Shown in pieces: positions 5,043 to 6,230 of a stretch of DNA of 6,230 nucleotides (positions are counted from its first letter, which is position 1; each line of letters opens with the position of its first letter). A program made the position numbers and the translations under genes. Source of the DNA: Acidimicrobiaceae bacterium. Lineage in GTDB: Bacteria > Actinomycetota > Acidimicrobiia > Acidimicrobiales > Ilumatobacteraceae. The stretch spans positions 1,097 to 7,326 of the forward strand of contig DMQJ01000321.1 of NCBI GenBank assembly GCA_003455715.1, written 5' to 3'. The notes under the pieces were generated by a model, which was not told the DNA's origin, did not search any database, and saw only the letters and a program-made list of their open reading frames with translations.

Positions 5043-5617
5043 CACAACCCCGTGGCGTTCCGCAACTGTTGCACCAACTGTGCCAGCGTGACCGCGTCGA
5101 TGACCCCCGCCCACCGCACGCGCACCACGCCGTTGGGGTCGATGATGAAGGTCTCGGGCACCTGGGCTACACCGAAGTCGACGAACACCTCACCGTTCTC
5201 GTCGGTGAGCACCGGCCAGTCGCCGCCCCGCTCGTCGAAGAAGCGGCGCACCTCGTCGAGGTCGTCGCCGATCTGCACCACTGTGTAGAACTCGGCGCCC
5301 AGCGGGCCGAGCGACGCCTGCTGCTCGACGAACTTCACCAGCTCGGGATGCTCGGCCCGGCACGGTACGCACGTGGAGTTGAAGAAGTTGAGCACCACCC
5401 AACTCCCCTTGCGCCGCGACAACTCGAACGAGCCGCCGTCGAGCAGGCTGCTGCGCACCTCGGGCGCTGCCCGATCCAGCAGGTGGCTGTCGATGATGCC
5501 CGCCTCGGCATCGTCGCCCCCGTCGCCGGAAGCGAGCACCCACAACATGCCACCCATCAGAGCAGCCACCACGAGCACCACGATGGGGGCAACACGAGCG
5601 CGACGAACCTCAGACAT
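5042..5617 (-). CDS. ccmG: CcmG/ResA-type membrane-anchored thioredoxin-fold reductase
   Basis: This 191-residue protein starts at ATG 5617 with GGAGGAG 7 bases upstream; the start overlaps the ccmF stop by 8 bases (ATGTCTGA). It has a basic N-terminus (SEVRRARVAP) and one membrane helix (about 11-29), then a TlpA/ResA-like thioredoxin domain. In that domain, SWVVLNFFNSTCVPCRAEHPEL carries the active-site Cys83-Cys86 (CVPC). QIGDDLDEVRRFFDERGGDWPVLTDENG is the insertion typical of the family, and GVAQVPETFIIDPNGVV has the cis-proline at 154. It should pass electrons (from CcdA or DsbD, not visible here) to CcmH or directly to apocytochrome cysteines outside the membrane. The position between ccmF and ccmH is the usual place for ccmG. 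ResA and CcmG cannot be separated by motifs alone; the neighbours favour CcmG. Confidence 0.88.
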   Translation of the reverse strand: MSEVRRARVAPIVVLVVAALMGGMLWVLASGDGGDDAEAGIIDSHLLDRAAPEVRSSLLDGGSFELSRRKGSWVVLNFFNSTCVPCRAEHPELVKFVEQQASLGPLGAEFYTVVQIGDDLDEVRRFFDERGGDWPVLTDENGEVFVDFGVAQVPETFIIDPNGVVRVRWAGVIDAVTLAQLVQQLRNATGL

Positions 5618-6230
5618 TGACCGGCTCCTCCGAGAGATCGATCGGCGCCGACACCGGGTCGGTGGGCCGACGGCGGTTGCGACCGGGGAACAGCGCAAGC
5701 AGGGTGCCAACGGCACACAGACCGCCACCGATCCACAGCCACAGGATGAGCGGCTTGATGAAGATCTTCACCTCGGCCACACCGGTGGACGGCTTCGACC
5801 CCTGCTCGATGACCAGGTAGATGTCCTTGGCGAAACCGGTCTTCACGCTCGGGGTGGCGATGTCCATCCCGAAGGCAGTGAACTTGGTGATGGCCGGCGC
5901 ATAGGCCTGCCCGCCGTCGATGGCGATCTCGGCACGAATGCCCACCGAGCGCTCGTCCTGGAACTCGCTCACTTCCTCCAACGTGAACGTGTGCCCTGCG
6001 AACTCCACGGTCTCGCCGGTGTTCATGGTGAACTCGGCGGCCCGCGTATAGCTGTTGGAACCAGCCAACCCGACCGCAATCAGGATGACCCCGAGGTGCA
6101 CCACCATGCCGCCGTTGGTGCGGCCGAGCAGCCCGCGGTAGCCCTGCCGACGCGTGGCCAGCACCAACTGTCGCAACGCTGCTCCGGCGGCGAACCCGCC
6201 CAACCCGAACGCCAGCAGCGACTCGAACCC
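5610..6230 (-). CDS. ccmF: CcmF heme lyase subunit, C-terminal part (5' partial)
   Basis: The frame is open from the right edge to the stop TGA at 5612-5610, giving 206 residues of a protein that is normally about 640-660 long. The start is outside the window; the TTG at 6203 is internal. Visible CcmF features are LGRTNGGMVVHLGVILIAVGLAGS, a conserved membrane helix whose His (codon 6098-6096) corresponds in context to a late conserved CcmF histidine implicated in b-heme binding. A periplasmic-side segment follows (about 60-158), with ATPSVKTGFAKDIYLVIEQG in the middle. The final helix is KPLILWLWIGGGLCAVGTLLAL, and the end is a basic-then-acidic cytoplasmic tail. CcmF receives heme from CcmE and attaches it to apocytochrome c. 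The WWD heme-handling domain would lie in the missing N-terminal part. NrfE- and CcsA-type relatives are less likely given this C-terminus and the ccmG-ccmH neighbours. Confidence 0.88.
   Translation of the reverse strand, partial: GFESLLAFGLGGFAAGAALRQLVLATRRQGYRGLLGRTNGGMVVHLGVILIAVGLAGSNSYTRAAEFTMNTGETVEFAGHTFTLEEVSEFQDERSVGIRAEIAIDGGQAYAPAITKFTAFGMDIATPSVKTGFAKDIYLVIEQGSKPSTGVAEVKIFIKPLILWLWIGGGLCAVGTLLALFPGRNRRRPTDPVSAPIDLSEEPVNV
5625..5631 (-). promoter_or_regulatory. Strong ribosome binding site for ccmG
   Basis: GGAGGAG on the minus strand is followed by 7 bases (CCGGTCA) and then ATG 5617. It lies inside the last codons of ccmF and fixes the ccmG start. It is the best Shine-Dalgarno sequence I found in the window. 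Confidence 0.75.

Noticed and set aside
1..6230. A new defence, mobile or biosynthetic system.
   Set aside because: All genes but two or three fall in known housekeeping families. There are no transposases, integrases, attachment sites, CRISPR repeats, toxin-antitoxin pairs or nuclease motifs in the window.

Overview
This is a high-GC bacterial chromosome segment with tightly packed housekeeping genes on both strands. An actinobacterial origin, possibly from a deep lineage such as Acidimicrobiia, is suggested by several things. These are strong G/C bias at third codon positions, two small membrane proteins with proline-rich heads (DUF4328-like and DUF4190-like), a possible LPxTG-type surface protein, an Mrp ATPase without its usual CxxC, and promoter-like TANNNT boxes placed so that the start codon would be the first base of the mRNA. 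The lineage is an inference from gene style only.

Layout. Positions 1-750 (+) hold the C-terminal part of an Mrp/ApbC iron-sulfur carrier ATPase, cut by the left edge. Its 3' end overlaps, tail to tail, a gene on the minus strand (725-1195) for a small secreted, single-domain protein with a sortase-like C-terminal anchor. Upstream of that gene is the only sizeable gene-free stretch (1196-1522), which contains two clear inverted repeats. Next on the minus strand is a cytoplasmic molybdopterin sulfite-oxidase-like oxidoreductase (1523-2134). It is divergent, across 28 bp, from a plus-strand pair: a DUF4328-like membrane protein (2163-2936) and an overlapping SixA-like histidine phosphatase (2933-3406).

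The right half (3416-6230) lies entirely on the minus strand and reads as the distal end of a cytochrome c maturation (System I, Ccm) operon. In transcription order it has ccmF (C-terminal part, cut by the right edge), a CcmG/ResA-type thioredoxin, CcmH, a separate CcmI-like TPR protein, and last a DUF4190-like membrane protein. The four ccm genes overlap by 8, 1 and 4 bases, so they are probably translationally coupled. Together they would reduce the apocytochrome CxxCH thiols (CcmG, CcmH), hold the apocytochrome (CcmI) and ligate heme (CcmF) on the outer face of the membrane.

I see no mobile element, CRISPR array, tRNA or rRNA, and no gene cluster that looks like a new defence or biosynthetic system. 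The most interesting signals are the paired inverted repeats in the intergenic region, the sortase-like tail, the apparent leaderless divergent promoter, and the collagen-like head of the DUF4190-like protein.
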